Source of the DNA: Zopfochytrium polystomum
Taxonomy: Eukaryota > Chytridiomycota > Chytridiomycetes > Chytridiales > Chytridiaceae
Assembly (NCBI GenBank): GCA_025765615.1
Contig: JAIVFJ010000179.1
Coordinates: 62,001-126,000, forward strand
DNA length: 64,000 nt
Reading direction: 5' to 3'
Positions within the stretch are counted from its first letter, which is position 1. The number at the start of each line of letters is the position of its first letter. A model generated the notes under the pieces. That model saw only the letters and a list, made by a program, of their open reading frames with translations. It searched no databases and had not been told where the DNA came from. A program made the translations under genes and the position numbers. Shown here piece after piece: positions 1 through 9,998 of the stretch.

Positions 1-1
1 G

Positions 2-859
2 AATGACCAGGCCGCTGTTCTGGAGTGGCTCCAGAATAGCGGACTGCCGATGGATTGGGACATGGAGCGATTGGGCGCTATTGCGAAGCGCTGTCCGCAG
101 GCAGCACGGTGGCTCCATTCCAACAAGGGGCTCAAAGTTGCAGTCAGCCAAGACGAGCTTCTTCGTGCCCTAAGCAAAGGAGACACATGGCTGTTGGACT
201 TTGCCATGCAATCTGAACCACAACGTATATGGCGCGATGATTGGCTCGGACACGCTGCGGCAACCGGCCAACTGGCTGTGTTTGAATGGCGTCTGAAGCG
301 GACACAAAAGCCCTTCAAGTCCGCGCCGCAAAGTGTCCTATTCAAGGCAAGCAGATACGGTCATCTTGAGATTCTGCAGTGGATGAGAGATCACAATGTA
401 AGCATGCGGTGCTCAGAGGCTGTGGTTCATGCTGGCTGCAAGGGCAGGAGCACCTCCGTCCTGCAGTGGTGGAAGGAGGAATACGGTGCGACCTTCAAGT
501 TTGACGCTGCAATCGTTCTTCGCAAGTCGATTTACGATCGCGACATGCTAGAATGGTGGAAGCAGAGCGGATACGGTATCGACTGGCCGCCCTCTGTGAG
601 CATGTATCGATTATGCTGGGAAGCTACAAGGCTTGGAGCGGCGCTAGTTGCCGGTATTGCAGATGTTCTCCAGTGGTGGAGTGACAATGGAGCTGAGCTG
701 GATGATGTGGACGAAGCCATTGCCTACCTTCTGAGAGAGGAGAATCTTTTGGCCCTTGAGTGGGCGAGGATAAGCGAAATGATGTCGCAGCCTGAAGAAG
801 TCGACGGTGATGCCGACTTGATACGGTGGTGGACGGAATTCAAGGAACCCGCTCTTTGA
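2..859 (+). CDS. Ankyrin-like LQWW repeat protein, 3' part (5' end outside window)
   Basis: The frame is open from base 2 and ends at the TGA at 857-859; the first ATG inside the window is at 50 but the protein clearly starts upstream. It carries degenerate copies of the repeat that recurs throughout this window, for example AVLEWLQNSG at the start, then LEILQWMRDHN, SVLQWWKEEYG and VLQWWSDNG. The spacing of about 30-37 residues and the helix pattern resemble ankyrin repeats with a Trp-rich second helix. It is more divergent than the other family members here. Function unknown; a protein-binding scaffold is the family-level guess. Confidence 0.7.
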   Translation, partial: NDQAAVLEWLQNSGLPMDWDMERLGAIAKRCPQAARWLHSNKGLKVAVSQDELLRALSKGDTWLLDFAMQSEPQRIWRDDWLGHAAATGQLAVFEWRLKRTQKPFKSAPQSVLFKASRYGHLEILQWMRDHNVSMRCSEAVVHAGCKGRSTSVLQWWKEEYGATFKFDAAIVLRKSIYDRDMLEWWKQSGYGIDWPPSVSMYRLCWEATRLGAALVAGIADVLQWWSDNGAELDDVDEAIAYLLREENLLALEWARISEMMSQPEEVDGDADLIRWWTEFKEPAL

Positions 860-1119
860 TTCTATTGATCGGTTTGGAACGGCAGCGGACCTCTTGCGGC
901 ATGAATACATTAAGTGAACCTCCTTGCGTATGTTTCCTTTTTTGAGTCAAACCTAAAAACGGCATGAGGTTTATCGAAATGTTTGACACGAAGCCGACAA
1001 AAACCTTGCATAGAAAGGATCGAGGAGCAAAGTTTTTTTTTTTTTTTGACAGTCAATAAGCCGCATCTGAGCTCGCTGGGCGCTACTTCAAAGGTCTATC
1101 CGTCAGCATCAATTCCGCT
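860..1119. other. Intergenic, no gene seen
   Basis: A short spacer with a T run at about 1030-1048. No convincing coding frame or RNA gene is visible. Confidence 0.5.
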
Positions 1120-1406
1120 GATGGATTACCACGTAATATTTCGATTTGTAAGTAAAGTCGAAATTTAGTGTCTGGGTGAGGACAAGTAAACTGATGGCGC
1201 ATACTGAACTTCATGATAGATGTCTGCGGCTCCGCGCCAAGCTTTTCTAACGGAACTGGGGGCACGCACGACGGAGAGCCACCCTTCGACGCTACGACCG
1301 TTGTTATACTGCAGGTATGATCGTTTATTTCTGTATCTAGCCATAATAGTGCGTCAAAGAAAACGTCGGCTGCGCCATGGCGGCGAGCGGGAGCGGCGGG
1401 TACGCG
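1120..1406. repeat. Chimeric relic: dispersed repeat joined to a piece of a receptor gene
   Basis: Bases 1120-1360 match 14343-14580 at roughly 85 percent by eye. Directly after this, 1365-1406 matches 14932-14973 at 41 of 42 bases; that second segment is coding sequence of the receptor-like gene at 14619-17136. In the 14-kb copy the two segments are about 350 bp apart, so this copy is a partial duplicate with an internal deletion. A CA microsatellite follows at about 1420-1446. Confidence 0.75.
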
Positions 1407-1452
1407 ACCAACGGCTTCAATCACACACACACACACACACACACCAAGAGCA

Positions 1453-2149
1453 TCACCACTCGTACACCCCGTCCTTGTGGACAAACTTGCCCACGTCGGC
1501 ATCCCTCTTGCCTTGAACGACGGACTCGATGGTCGCAGCACTCGTCTCCGAGCTGAGGGCACCGCGCGCAACCCTGTTTGGGGGGTCCGGGGTTGGCGAC
1601 GGGTTATTCGTTCCCGTTACCAGGGTCCTCGTCCGTTTCGCGTTGTCGTCATGGTAATGATGATGATGATGATGACCGAGCATGAGGAGCGCGAATGTGA
1701 AGGGGTGAGATTGATTGTTGTGAGGCAAGTTGGGTCGGGCGAGGGCAGCATTTAAACGCACACGACCAAGTCGGGCGGACACATTGGACTCGGACAAGGG
1801 CAAAAGCTCAAACCAACAAAACTGAGCCAAGCGGAGTATTCCCACTCCTCAGCACCACAGCCCAGCAAAACTTTGAGAAGCTTTCGTTCTTCGATTACTT
1901 ACTTGATCGGCGGCCCAACGAGACGCCACCAAGCGCTCTTACAGACCACAATTACGCGAGCTTCTTCTTCCCTCCTGATAACCCGGTCCTCTTAGTGCGC
2001 GGCGGCGGCGCAGCTCCGGTCGGCACGGCGAGGATAATGAGGGCGAGAAGGAAAGCGAGCGAGCAAGAAGCATGCTGAACGATCACATCTGCCGAGTCGG
2101 CCCCGGCCACAGCGGCGGCGATGGACTGTGTTGAGAAGAAATAATGCAC
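1453..2149 (-). CDS. Possible small hypothetical gene (fragmentary)
   Basis: The last about 30 codons on the minus strand (ending ...VGKFVHKDGVYEW and stop near 1453) have the look of a real C-terminal exon. Upstream, at 1952-2149, a hydrophobic run (SLAFLLALIILAVPTGAA) could be a signal or membrane segment. Neither open stretch begins with ATG, so introns are needed to join them. A plausible intron sits at about 1570-1615. No family recognised; it could equally be non-coding. Confidence 0.25.
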
Positions 2150-2241
2150 GAGCCCCTTCTTTTGCCAATTTCCTTCACTTCTTCTTTTTCTCCCTATTCT
2201 CCGAGGTCCTTTATAATCAGTTCTTGTTTATGCTCAGTGAT

Positions 2242-2352
2242 CATGGGAACTTCTTCATCCCCAATCACTGTGTAGGTATGCCTTGATCGTGTTGCACCTT
2301 CCCAAGCACATCCTTACAATACATGGGAACTTCTTCATCCCCAATCACTGTG
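2242..2352. repeat. 31-bp direct repeat, two copies 80 bp apart
   Basis: The same 31 bases, beginning CATGGGAACTTCTTCATCCC, occur at 2242-2272 and 2322-2352. The sequence between and after the copies is unrelated. Origin unknown; it may be the footprint of a small element or part of a larger repeat. Confidence 0.8.
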
Positions 2353-3616
2353 CAGGGCGCCTAGATCGCCCTCAACAGACTGAGGTGGTGGTCGGCGCAT
2401 CAAGGGCTAATTCATACTTTTTGATTGAGGCTTAGCCATGTGTCTTTTTCCGAAGGCAAATATTTCCTGTCTTTTTTGCGTTTTTGCTTATTGTCTCTTT
2501 ATCACTTTATTGGGAAAGTCGATCGCTCGATGAACGGTTGCACTGGGTTTGCCAGTTTCCGGTTAAACAGCAACACCGATGGCCCGTTGAGAAGAACCCG
2601 CTGGATGGAGGATAGCAGATGCGCCTTGTCCGCCCACAGAGCAATTAACCGCGACCGAGATGCTCTCCAACACGCCGTTCAAGAATGCGAACATTTTAAC
2701 CTCAGAGAACGCCTGAAAAGACCTCCCTCCATCCACTCGCCTCCCCGACGCATCATCGATTGCTTTCGTTTTGTCGTCTGCCCTCGTTGGGGACGAGCGT
2801 TACATACCGAGGGTAGGGTCCGGGGCAGGTGGAGGAGGGGCGTGCTTCGGTGTCATAGATCTTTGACGATTAAGAATGAACAGTGGCTATTTAACAAGGG
2901 CGGGATGGACAAAAGTGGCAAAATAGGGAAGGCGGCAGTGAAGGCTCAGGAGAGAGACGAAAGGAAAAAACAAAAAACAATGGGACAAGTCCCAGCTCCT
3001 ACCATCGATTCAAGGGACTAATCCAGAAGAGGGCAGACCCTGTCTTGCGCCTCCAACATCATGAGATGGTGAACGAGCCGGATCCGCGTATATCGGTGGC
3101 GGACGCCAACGAAGACCTTGACCTCGCCCTGGAGCACGGTCCACCCGCCTTTGTAACGTCGAACTACTTTCCTTGTAGACGTTGAACCGGACGGTCCTTG
3201 TCTCGCCGCGGATGAGTCGATTACGATCAAAGTCCCTAAGCTCCTTGGAGCATCCCGGAGGGACTACCAATAGCCATTGAAGGCTTTGTCTTTAATCATT
3301 TTTTCTCTTCCCTTTTTTTTTTTTTCTTTTCGCAAGGATTAGACACAACAACAATATTCAACAAAAAAGGAAATTTAATTGATCTTCTCTTTCAATGAAC
3401 AATTCTCTTTTACCAGAACATATTTTCTGGCATCACCTAGGCAATGAAAAAAGAAGCTGGGCCAGCTTCAGCTTGGAAGCTTTATCAAAAAGGCAAGTTC
3501 AGAGAAGGACGTGGAGTTGGGCACACATTCAGAAACAGAAGAAGTGTCAAAAGATCCATTTGATGGCAAACAATGTAAAATGAATTAAGAATGGAAAAGG
3601 CTACTTACAGGACCTC
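2353..3616. other. Gene-poor stretch with a possible broken minus-strand exon
   Basis: A 198-codon plus frame at 2425-3021 begins with TTG and looks non-coding. On the minus strand at 3018-3270 two overlapping frames each look partly coding (LRDFDRNRLIRGETRTVRF, then WTVLQGEVKVFVGVRHRY), as if one exon had suffered a frameshift at about 3175. No family is recognised. The remainder (3271-3616) is AT-rich with poly-T and shows nothing. Confidence 0.3.
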
Positions 3617-4565
3617 CTAAACAACGCGCCAATCGAGGAATTCAGCAATGTCATTGTGGCCATTCCTTATGGCAATATCCAAAGGTCTTTCACCATAAGA
3701 GTTCACAGTAAAGGCCTTTGCTTTCTGAGTGATCAACCACTTCACAACTTCCAGATGGCCGTTCCCTGATGCAATGTGGAGCGGTGTACACTTGTCCTTG
3801 GTCTCAGCATCCACGGTGGCACCCTGCCGCACCAACCACTCCACAACTTTTAAATGGCCATTCCCCGCTGCAATGTGGAGTGGTGTCCACTTGTCCTCTT
3901 CCACAACATCCACGGTGGCATTCTGCTGCACCAAACACTTCACAACGTCCAAATAGCTTTTCTGAGATGCAAAGTGGAGTGGTGTCCACTTATCCTTGTC
4001 CTCAGCATCCACAGTGGCACCCTGCTGCACCAACCACTTAACAACTTCCAAATGGCCGCTATGAGATGCAAAGTGGAGTGGTGTCCACTTGTCACTGGTC
4101 TCAGCAACCACAGTGCAACCCTGATGCACCAACCACTTCACAACTTCCAAATGGCCGCTCTGAGATGCAATGTGCAGTGGTGTCCACTTGTACTTATCCT
4201 CAGCATCCACAGTGGCACTCTGCTGCACCAGCAACTTCACAACTTCCAAATGGCCGTTCCCAGATGCAATGTGGAGTGGTGTTGCCTTGTCCTTGGTCTC
4301 AGCATCCACGGTTGCTCCCTGCTGAACCAACCACTTCACAACTTCCAAATGGCCGCTCTGAGATGCAATGTGGAGTGGTGTCCATTTGTCCTCCTCCTCA
4401 GCATCCACAGTGGCACCCTGCTGCACCAACCACTTCACAACGTCCAAATAGCTTTTCTGAGATGCAAAGTGGAGTGGTTTCCACTTGTCCTTGTCCTCAG
4501 CATCCACGGTGGCACCCTGCTGCACCAACCACTTTACAACGTCCAAATGGCCGCTCTGAGATGCA

Positions 4566-5159
4566 ATGTGGAGTGGTGTCCACTTGTCCTCTTCCTCAGC
4601 ATCTACAGTGGCACCGTGCTGCACCAACCACTTCCCAACTTCCAAATGGCCCTCCCCAGATGCAATGTGGAGTGGTGTTGTCTTGGCCTTGTTTTCCGCG
4701 TCCACAGTGGCACCCTGCTGCACCAACCACTTCACAACGTCCAAATGGCCGTTCCCAGATGCAATGTGCAGTGGTGTCCACTTGTCCTCTTCCTCAGCAT
4801 CCACGGTGGCACCCTGCTGCACCAACCACTTTACAACGTCCAAATGGCCGCTCTGAGATGCAATGTGGAGTGGTGTCCACTTGTCCTCTTCCTCAGCATC
4901 TACAGTGGCACCGTGCTGCACCAACCACTTCCCAACTTCCAAATGGCCCTCCCCAGATGCAATGTGGAGTGGTGTTGTCTTGGCCTTGTTTTCCGCGTCC
5001 ACAGTGGCACCCTGCTGCACCAACCACTTCACAACGTCCAAATGGCCGTTCCCAGATGCAATGTGCAGTGGTGTCCACTTGTCCTCTTCCTCAGCATCCA
5101 CGGTGGCACCCTGCTGCACCAACCACTTCACAACTTCCAAATGGCCGTTCTGAGATGCA
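4566..5159 (-). repeat. 297-bp tandem duplication of three ankyrin repeats
   Basis: Bases 4566-4862 and 4863-5159 are nearly identical on reading; each encodes exactly three 33-residue ANK units (99 codons). The neighbouring ANK units differ from each other more, so this duplication is recent and keeps the frame. Confidence 0.85.
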
Positions 5160-6353
5160 AAGTGGAGTGGTGTCCACTTGTTCTTGTTCTCAGCATCCAC
5201 AGTGGCACTTTCCTGCACCAACCACTTTACAACATCCAAATGGCCCGTTTCAGAGGCAACATGGAGTGGCGTCCTTCCAGTCGAGTCAATTTCACCAAGG
5301 CTGCTGCTATTTTCAAGAAACCATTCATGAAGTTGCTGTTCATGATGAATGCTTTCAAAAAAATGCCATTTGGGATCTGTGTTTGTCTGTTGTTTTTTGT
5401 GAGAATTTAATCAGTCATAAAAAAAATTTACGCACTTACAGATTTTTGCAATTCCTTCATCCATCTGTCAAAAGTAGATGTGCAGCCATAGTTGTGGGCT
5501 CTCCGTCCGAATGAATCCACAAGGCTGTGGTCAGCCCCCAACTCCAAAAGGGCAAGGACCGTTTGAATGTCCGTTCACTGCTGCAACCATTAAAGGGGTC
5601 CTGTTCACTTCACCATATTGCATCTTGTCACCCCAACTTTTGCCTCTGGAATCAACATCTTCACCTCCTTCCTCAATCAAAGATTTGCATGCTGACGTCA
5701 ATCCTCTCCTTGCAGCCTCATACACTAGGTTTGAAGGAAAGACTCTTTGTTGCTTGGCCCTTGTGACTAGTATCATGCCATCTCCTGCAGCAAGAACACT
5801 CTGAACAAGCCATTCAGACTTCCACATGATTCCCACACACAGCACTGCTGGCCCAAACTTGTCCTCATCCGCAAACTCCTTCCACTCATCCCAACTGGCC
5901 ACCACACCATGCCCAATTTCATCTATGTGGTCAAACCAAAACTTGAAGGCATACTGGGCTGCGGCATTCTCAGGGATGAACCCAGCAGTCCCATTCAGGG
6001 CTTCATACTTGTTTTCAACAGATTGATAGTGCTGCAGCATAATCCTCAAACAGGACTGAGCGATTTCTTTTCTTGCTTCCAAAATCTCAATGAAGAACTG
6101 GCGGTCTGAACATCTTGTGCTTGAAACAAGGTGATCTGAGAGACTCTTGTGCATCACTTTGACCTTCCCATGGTCACTGACATCCAGAATACGATGAATC
6201 TGCAATATTGTCAGATCTTGATCAAAAAAATGAAACTGAATAAGAATTGAAACTTGCCTCAACAAGAACTTGGCCAACTACATGAGGTGCAACACCCAGG
6301 AGCTCAGCAATGACATCTTGGGGTAAGGGTTCCTTCGCAGCAAGAACAACCTT

Positions 6354-6706
6354 TGTCAGGAACAGGGCAGGACAGGACAAGGCAGATAAGGAACTGAGAG
6401 GAGTGATGATTGTATTGGAAACAATAATTCACTTGAGGGATGGGACAGGTCCCCCATCCCCCTTTTATACCTTTTGAGAGTGTTCCTTGTCAAGACTCCA
6501 AGAAAGTTCCAGAAAGAGCAATTAGTAATGCAATGATACCAATGATACCAATGACAACAAGACAAGTCAGGAAAGCAAAGAAGGTTCCAGAAGGTTCCAC
6601 AAGGTTCCATGAAGGAATGTTCTAGAAGGTTCCAGAAGGTTCCAGAAGGTTCCATGAAGGAATGTTCTAGAAGGTTCCAGAGGTTTCCAGAGGGTGATTC
6701 ATAACA
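6354..6706 (-). repeat. 3' LTR of the element
   Basis: 353 bp, TGTTATGAATC at the 5' end and CCTGACA at the 3' end in element orientation. It appears identical to the 5' LTR at 9929-10281. It abuts the polypurine tract and pol stop on one side and the target duplication ACCTT on the other. Confidence 0.93.
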
Positions 6707-9049
6707 TCATCTCCCCCTTTTAGGCCTCTTCTGCAACTTGGTGGGGTACCTGGTCTTGAACTCGAGCAGAAGGTCTTGGCAGTGAGTGAGGTTTGACTCA
6801 GGCTCCCAGGTGTTGTCAGCATCTGAGTAACCTTTCCACTTAACAAGGAACTTGAGTGTTCTTCCAAACCACTTGGCATCCAAGATTTGTTCAACCTCAA
6901 ATTCCTCTTCACCTTCTACCTCAACTGGAGGAGGAGGAGGAACAACTCTGCCTGGAATGGAATTGGCCACAAACTTCTCTAAAAGGCTGACATGGAAAAC
7001 TGGGTGGATCTTCATGGATGCAGGGAGATCCAGCTTGAAGGTGACTGGATTGATTTGCTCCAAGATCTTGAAAGGTCCCAACTTGAGGTTGTCTAGCTTG
7101 GGACTTGGTCTTTTGGTCTGCAAGTTCTTCCTCAGAAGCCAAACTTGCTGACCCACAGCAAGGTCATGGTCCATTCTGTGAGTGTTGGCAAATCTTGAGG
7201 CATCTTCTTGGGCTTGCTTCAGGGTGGAGTCCAGGAAGGTGCTGATGATCTTGAGCTTATGTAAGTGTGAAGCCGCAGCAGGAGCTTGGACATTGGATAG
7301 GGTCTCTTGTCCCAGAAGATCTCCTCTTGGATTGAAGCCATAGGTTGCAAAGAAAGGAGATAGCTGGGTGCTTGAGTGGAGAGAATTGTTGAGAGCAAAT
7401 TCTGCCAGTGGAAGGAGGGTGGGCCAATCATCCTGTTGATAGCTGACATAGCACCTCAAATACTGCTCCAGAGTCTGGTTTGTTCTTTCTGTTTGTCCAT
7501 CAGTCTGAGGGTGATAAGCAGTTGACAGTTGAGACTTGATTCCAAGGGCTGCTGTGAGTGCTTTCCAAAATTGAGATCTGAACTGTGGTCCTCTGTCACT
7601 GACGATTGACTGAGGCAGCCCATGGAGCCTGAATATGTGCTGCAAAAACAGGTCTGCTGTTCCTTGTGCATCTATATTCTCAGTGCAGGGGATGAAATGG
7701 GCCAACTTTGTCCTTCTGCAGATGACAACAAGGATAGAGTCAAATCCATGGGATGGGGGCAGTTTCACAATGAAGTCCATGGATATTGATGACCAAGGGC
7801 TGATGGCAATTGGGAGGGGCTCCAGAAGTCCATAGGGCTTGTGTCTGCTGGATTTGTTTCTTTGACAGGTTTCACAGCTGCTGACATAGTTCTTGATGTA
7901 CTTCCTCATGCCTGGCCAGTAGAAGTCTCTGGAAACAAGCTCATATGTCTTGTGCTCTCCTGGGTGTCCAGCTGTTGCTGCATCATGCCTTGTCTTGAGT
8001 ATCTCAAGTTTTTCCTCTTCTTGGCTGATTTGAATCTTGTGAGGCTTGGGGTCCTTGGAAATAGCATGGGCCCACACACTGTCAGGAAGCAATAAAAGGT
8101 GTGTCTTGGTCTTGGAAAACACATCAGCATAAGGGAGATATTCTTTTGGTAGCTTGGATGCCAGCAAAAGGTCTGATGGGTCCAGGTTGTTGTGCTCCTC
8201 AGCAGTGGGGCTTGAATTCTTGACTGGGAACTGTGATTCTTGAATCTTTGACTGAGAGTTCTGTTCTTGGCAAAGACTGTGAGCTGTGGAACTTGAATCT
8301 TGAATGTGGACTGTGAACTGTGGTACTTGAATCTTTGACTGTGGGTTCTGTGAACAAGAGTCATGGCCATGACTGTGAGCTCTATGAGCTCTACTTGAAT
8401 CTTGACTGTGAACTGTGAACTGTGGAACTTGAGTCTTGGCTGGCTGTGAATCTTGAATCAAGGGCTTGAGAGCATGAGACTTGGGGGCTTGACTTGAGTT
8501 TTGGGTGACTGTTCCGATTGGTGGAGGTTGGACTTGACCAGTGACCCAATCAATGGCAGGGTTCTGGGCTTGCAGCCATGGTAATCCCAGGATGACAGAG
8601 AATGTGGGTGAGCCAAGATCCAATACTTCCAGATTGACGATGGATGGTGGAAAGTCTTGGATGTGGAGGTTTAGCTTGGTTTCATGGCTGATTTCCTTGA
8701 ACAGAGCATGATTGGCAAAGTGGACCTTGAGGGGTGTGGATTTCTTGATCGTAGGAATGGCACAAGACTTGGCAAGGGTGGCATCAATGATGTTGCAGGA
8801 TGATCCAGAGTCTATAAGGGCCTTGGTTGTGATGGTTGACTTGGGTGAGAGTTGAATCTTGACATCCATGGTGAGTTGGTGGGGCTTGGAATCTGAGGTG
8901 TTTGTGGTGCTGGTGGTGGTGATGAAACAGGGGCAGCTTGGAGGAGGGTCCAGGGAATTGCCCCTCAGTGAGCCTGGACCTGGGAGTTTGGGTGCTTCTT
9001 CCTTGGGCAGTCCTTGACAGCATGCTCCTTGGAGCCACAGTAAAAACAC
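6707..9049 (-). CDS. pol: Pol polyprotein: protease, integrase, chromodomain (no RT/RNase H)
   Basis: The 780-codon open frame overlaps the 3' end of gag and would be entered by -1 frameshifting at 8986-8992. The aspartic protease motif is ALIDSGSS, followed by the typical GLPWLQAQNPAIDW. After a Ser/Gln-rich spacer and VFSKTKTH, where RT should begin, the frame goes straight to LLLLPDSVWAH and the integrase zinc region (GHPGEHKTYEL, CETCQ). The integrase core shows SMDFIVKLP, VSDRGPQFRS and QTDGQTERTNQTLEQYLR (D, D, E). A chromodomain ends the protein (LKFLVKWKGYSDADNTWEPE). The RT YxDD box and RNase H motifs are nowhere in the element. The junction is in frame, so this looks like a deletion that stayed translatable. 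Confidence 0.93.
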   Translation of the reverse strand: MFLLWLQGACCQGLPKEEAPKLPGPGSLRGNSLDPPPSCPCFITTTSTTNTSDSKPHQLTMDVKIQLSPKSTITTKALIDSGSSCNIIDATLAKSCAIPTIKKSTPLKVHFANHALFKEISHETKLNLHIQDFPPSIVNLEVLDLGSPTFSVILGLPWLQAQNPAIDWVTGQVQPPPIGTVTQNSSQAPKSHALKPLIQDSQPAKTQVPQFTVHSQDSSRAHRAHSHGHDSCSQNPQSKIQVPQFTVHIQDSSSTAHSLCQEQNSQSKIQESQFPVKNSSPTAEEHNNLDPSDLLLASKLPKEYLPYADVFSKTKTHLLLLPDSVWAHAISKDPKPHKIQISQEEEKLEILKTRHDAATAGHPGEHKTYELVSRDFYWPGMRKYIKNYVSSCETCQRNKSSRHKPYGLLEPLPIAISPWSSISMDFIVKLPPSHGFDSILVVICRRTKLAHFIPCTENIDAQGTADLFLQHIFRLHGLPQSIVSDRGPQFRSQFWKALTAALGIKSQLSTAYHPQTDGQTERTNQTLEQYLRCYVSYQQDDWPTLLPLAEFALNNSLHSSTQLSPFFATYGFNPRGDLLGQETLSNVQAPAAASHLHKLKIISTFLDSTLKQAQEDASRFANTHRMDHDLAVGQQVWLLRKNLQTKRPSPKLDNLKLGPFKILEQINPVTFKLDLPASMKIHPVFHVSLLEKFVANSIPGRVVPPPPPVEVEGEEEFEVEQILDAKWFGRTLKFLVKWKGYSDADNTWEPESNLTHCQDLLLEFKTRYPTKLQKRPKRGR
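6711..6721 (-). promoter_or_regulatory. Polypurine tract (plus-strand primer)
   Basis: On the element strand AAAAGGGGGAG lies 4 bases before the 3' LTR. It is also coding: it holds the last sense codons of pol, and the pol stop TGA (6709-6707) directly abuts the LTR. Confidence 0.75.
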
Positions 9050-9888
9050 AGTCCCTGCTGGGCCCTCCTTGTTTTCTCCTCTTGGCTCAGAGGACCCTTA
9101 GGAAGTGTCTCAACTGCATCCACTTGCATGGGTTCAGGAACTGTGAGAGCTTGAGGAACTGGGGTAGGTCTTGATGTAGTTCCTACTTGTCTTTGCTTCA
9201 GCCTCTTGGAGTAGAGTCTGTTGTCAATCTTGATGGCAAGGAGAATGTACTCTTCCAAGGTCTCAGGGATGTGCAGAGACTGGGAGAGCATGTCTTGGAT
9301 AGACTCATGGAGACCATCATGGTACAGCTCCATCAGAGCTGCATCATTGTATCCAGAGTCTCTGGCTAGTTGCTTGAATTGGTTGGTGTAGGCCACACAA
9401 GATTGCTTTCCTTGCTTGATATGCTTGAGCTTGGATCTTGCTGTCCAAGATGCGTAGGGGTCACCAAAGGTAGCTTCCAGCCCCTCCCAGAGCTCTTGCA
9501 GGGTGGTGGGTGTGCTTGGGAGAGATCTGTACCATGATTGAGCTTGACCAGACAGGAGGGTGCTTGTGAAAAGAACCTTGACTTGCTCACTGGGAAATCT
9601 TGAAGGTTGGAGAAGGATGACATTCTCCACAGTGGCCATGAAGTTCCTAAGGTCTTTGGCCAGCCCAGTGAACTTGTCAGGGCTGGGAACCTTGGGCTCT
9701 CTTGCTTGGTTGGCTTGAGGCAGGGGAAGAGCTTGATGTTCTTGTTGGTGAAGTTGTTGTTGAAGCTGGTGCTGCTGGTGAAGGACTTGTTCTTGAAGTT
9801 GGTGTGTCTGTCTTGAGAGGGCTTGTAATTGGTCCATCAAGGCTTGGAAGGCAGTTGCATCAGGGAAGGTGTTGTTTGGGTCAGACAT
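8965..9888 (-). CDS. gag: Gag protein of the LTR element
   Basis: ATG at 9888, 307 residues. A Gln-rich coiled N-terminal part is followed by a retrotransposon gag region (SWYRSLPSTPTTLQELWEGL) and one CCHC zinc knuckle, CFYCGSKEHAVKDC, near the C terminus. The last 28 codons overlap pol in the other frame. Role: particle assembly and RNA packaging. Confidence 0.92.
   Translation of the reverse strand: MSDPNNTFPDATAFQALMDQLQALSRQTHQLQEQVLHQQHQLQQQLHQQEHQALPLPQANQAREPKVPSPDKFTGLAKDLRNFMATVENVILLQPSRFPSEQVKVLFTSTLLSGQAQSWYRSLPSTPTTLQELWEGLEATFGDPYASWTARSKLKHIKQGKQSCVAYTNQFKQLARDSGYNDAALMELYHDGLHESIQDMLSQSLHIPETLEEYILLAIKIDNRLYSKRLKQRQVGTTSRPTPVPQALTVPEPMQVDAVETLPKGPLSQEEKTRRAQQGLCFYCGSKEHAVKDCPRKKHPNSQVQAH
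8986..8992 (-). other. Likely -1 ribosomal frameshift heptamer CCCAAAC
   Basis: In the gag frame the codons read CAC CCA AAC, that is C CCA AAC, the X XXY YYZ form. It lies just after the zinc knuckle and inside the gag/pol overlap. A slip of one base back enters exactly the pol frame (PKLPGPG...). Downstream RNA structure was not assessed. Confidence 0.7.
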
Positions 9889-9915
9889 GATGGCAGAGAG
9901 TAGTGGGAGAGGGTG

Positions 9916-9926
9916 AAGTGAATTAT
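9916..9926 (-). promoter_or_regulatory. Self-priming primer-binding site
   Basis: Two bases after the 5' LTR the element strand reads ATAATTCACTT. This is the exact complement of AAGTGAATTAT at 10009-9999, about 35 bases after the LTR TATA box, where the transcript should start. Tf1/sushi elements prime reverse transcription with the first 11 bases of their own RNA; no tRNA 3' end is evident in this site. Confidence 0.75.
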
Positions 9927-9998
9927 GATGTCAGGAACAGGGCAGGACAGGACAAGGCAGATAAGGAACTGAGAGGAGTGATGATTGTATTGGAAACA

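Noticed and set aside
2425..3021. 198-codon plus frame
   Set aside because: Starts with TTG, has no recognisable motif and low coding character; no paralogue or splice context supports it.
3617..5386. Regular 99-bp DNA repeats that could suggest a CRISPR or satellite array
   Set aside because: The units encode canonical ANK repeats in one frame with no spacers; this is a coding repeat in a eukaryote.
3729..5514. Several long plus-strand frames (one over 500 codons) with repeating LHQPLHNF-like or PAAPTTSQ-like units
   Set aside because: They are the antisense of the ankyrin repeats on the minus strand; the 33-codon DNA repeat makes every frame look repetitive.
6707..9888. Possibility that RT lies in another frame or was missed
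   Set aside because: The pol frame is continuous through the place where RT should be, and the element is too short (3.9 kb) to hold it; no YxDD-type sequence was seen in the translated frames.
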